Below, piece by piece: positions 52,331-52,561 of a stretch of 52,561 nucleotides of DNA. Position 1 is the stretch's first letter. Every line of letters starts with the position of its first letter. The notes beneath the pieces were generated by a model that saw only the letters and a program-made list of their open reading frames with translations, was not told where the DNA came from and made no database searches. Both the position numbers and the translations under genes were made by a program. Origin of the DNA: Actinomyces succiniciruminis (GTDB taxonomy: Bacteria; Actinomycetota; Actinomycetes; Actinomycetales; Actinomycetaceae); the NCBI RefSeq assembly GCF_900002405.1, contig NZ_LK995482.1, positions 1-52,561 of the forward strand. Reading direction: 5' to 3'.

Positions 52331-52561
52331 CGCCCGGCTCCCGCGCCTTTCTAACTCTCTCCCCATTCCTCCGCTTCGCCGAGACCGGCGCTGGTGACGT
52401 TCCCCGACCGGCGGGAGGTACGCCCCGGGGTCTACAGTCGGCCACTCAGCCCGGCCGCGGATTCCGCCGACCACACCGCCCCGGGTTTTCCACAGGCACC
52501 ACAGGCCAGGTAGCAACAACAACAAGGGTCACGGTACGGTTGCGCAGCGTCAGCACACCGC
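52331..52561. other. Gap to window end, no gene supported
   Basis: This 231-base stretch has no reading frame with gene-like content. It is somewhat richer in C and holds short CCGGCG/CCGGGG runs. The last bases (CACGGTACGGTTGCGC) may belong to the promoter of a gene beyond the window. No hairpin clear enough to call was found. Confidence 0.4.

Noticed and set aside
52316-52525. 69-codon minus-strand frame at the window end
   Set aside because: It has no ribosome binding site, no recognisable motif, and overlaps the end of the pentapeptide-like gene.

Overview
The window is high-GC DNA with strongly GC-biased third codon positions, frequent GTG/TTG starts and tightly overlapping operons. Together with the gene content (GlpABC, DisA next to RadA, DtxR-type iron boxes, transporters sharing an ATPase encoded elsewhere, SorC/LacI/DeoR regulators) this suggests a host-associated actinobacterium, probably Actinomyces or a close relative. 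The genus is an inference from gene content. I recognised no tRNA, rRNA, CRISPR or intact prophage genes.

Layout. (1) 0.1-9.8 kb: a nearly complete glucuronide/glucuronate pathway: beta-glucuronidase (uidA), glucuronate isomerase (uxaC), fructuronate reductase (uxuB), mannonate dehydratase (uxuA), KDG kinase (kdgK) and KDPG aldolase (eda), with a LacI regulator and no uptake gene. (2) 9.8-16.5 kb: a GH31 alpha-xylosidase with a lipoprotein-dependent sugar ABC importer (no ATPase) and its own LacI regulator, divergent from a SorC regulator at 16.7 kb. (3) 17.7-22.1 kb: a membrane AlbA_2/Schlafen-like protein, an internally deleted aldo/keto reductase pseudogene, transketolase, and an intergenic stretch holding repeat arrays and an IS remnant. 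(4) 22.1-27.4 kb: an iron-siderophore ABC operon with tandem DtxR/IdeR boxes and a second siderophore-type binding protein. (5) 27.8-32.4 kb: radA, disA, an Arg-rich membrane protein and an ArgA-like acetyltransferase. (6) 32.4-41 kb: a SorC regulator and the glycerol genes glpABC (minus strand), divergent from glpF-glpK. (7) 41.2-47.6 kb: L-lactate permease, lutABC and a DeoR regulator. (8) 47.8-50.7 kb: a polyol permease and a mannitol-type dehydrogenase. (9) 51-52.3 kb: a uridine-kinase-like ATPase and a pentapeptide-repeat-like protein.

How it fits together. The window is mostly a carbon-scavenging island: host glucuronides, xylosides, glycerol, lactate and polyols are imported and fed to lower glycolysis or the quinone pool, while transketolase serves the pentose phosphate pathway and the iron operon supplies Fe for the many Fe-S enzymes (GlpABC, LutAB).

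The most unusual signal is not a gene. At least eight intergenic spots carry arrays of short motifs (7-14 bp) spaced about 19-23 bp, that is about two helical turns. In five of them forward copies are followed by inverted copies around one centre. Motif sequences differ between loci, except for one 23-bp family with core ACCGA-NN-TCGGT, which recurs at 2.0, 26.2 and 50.8 kb.
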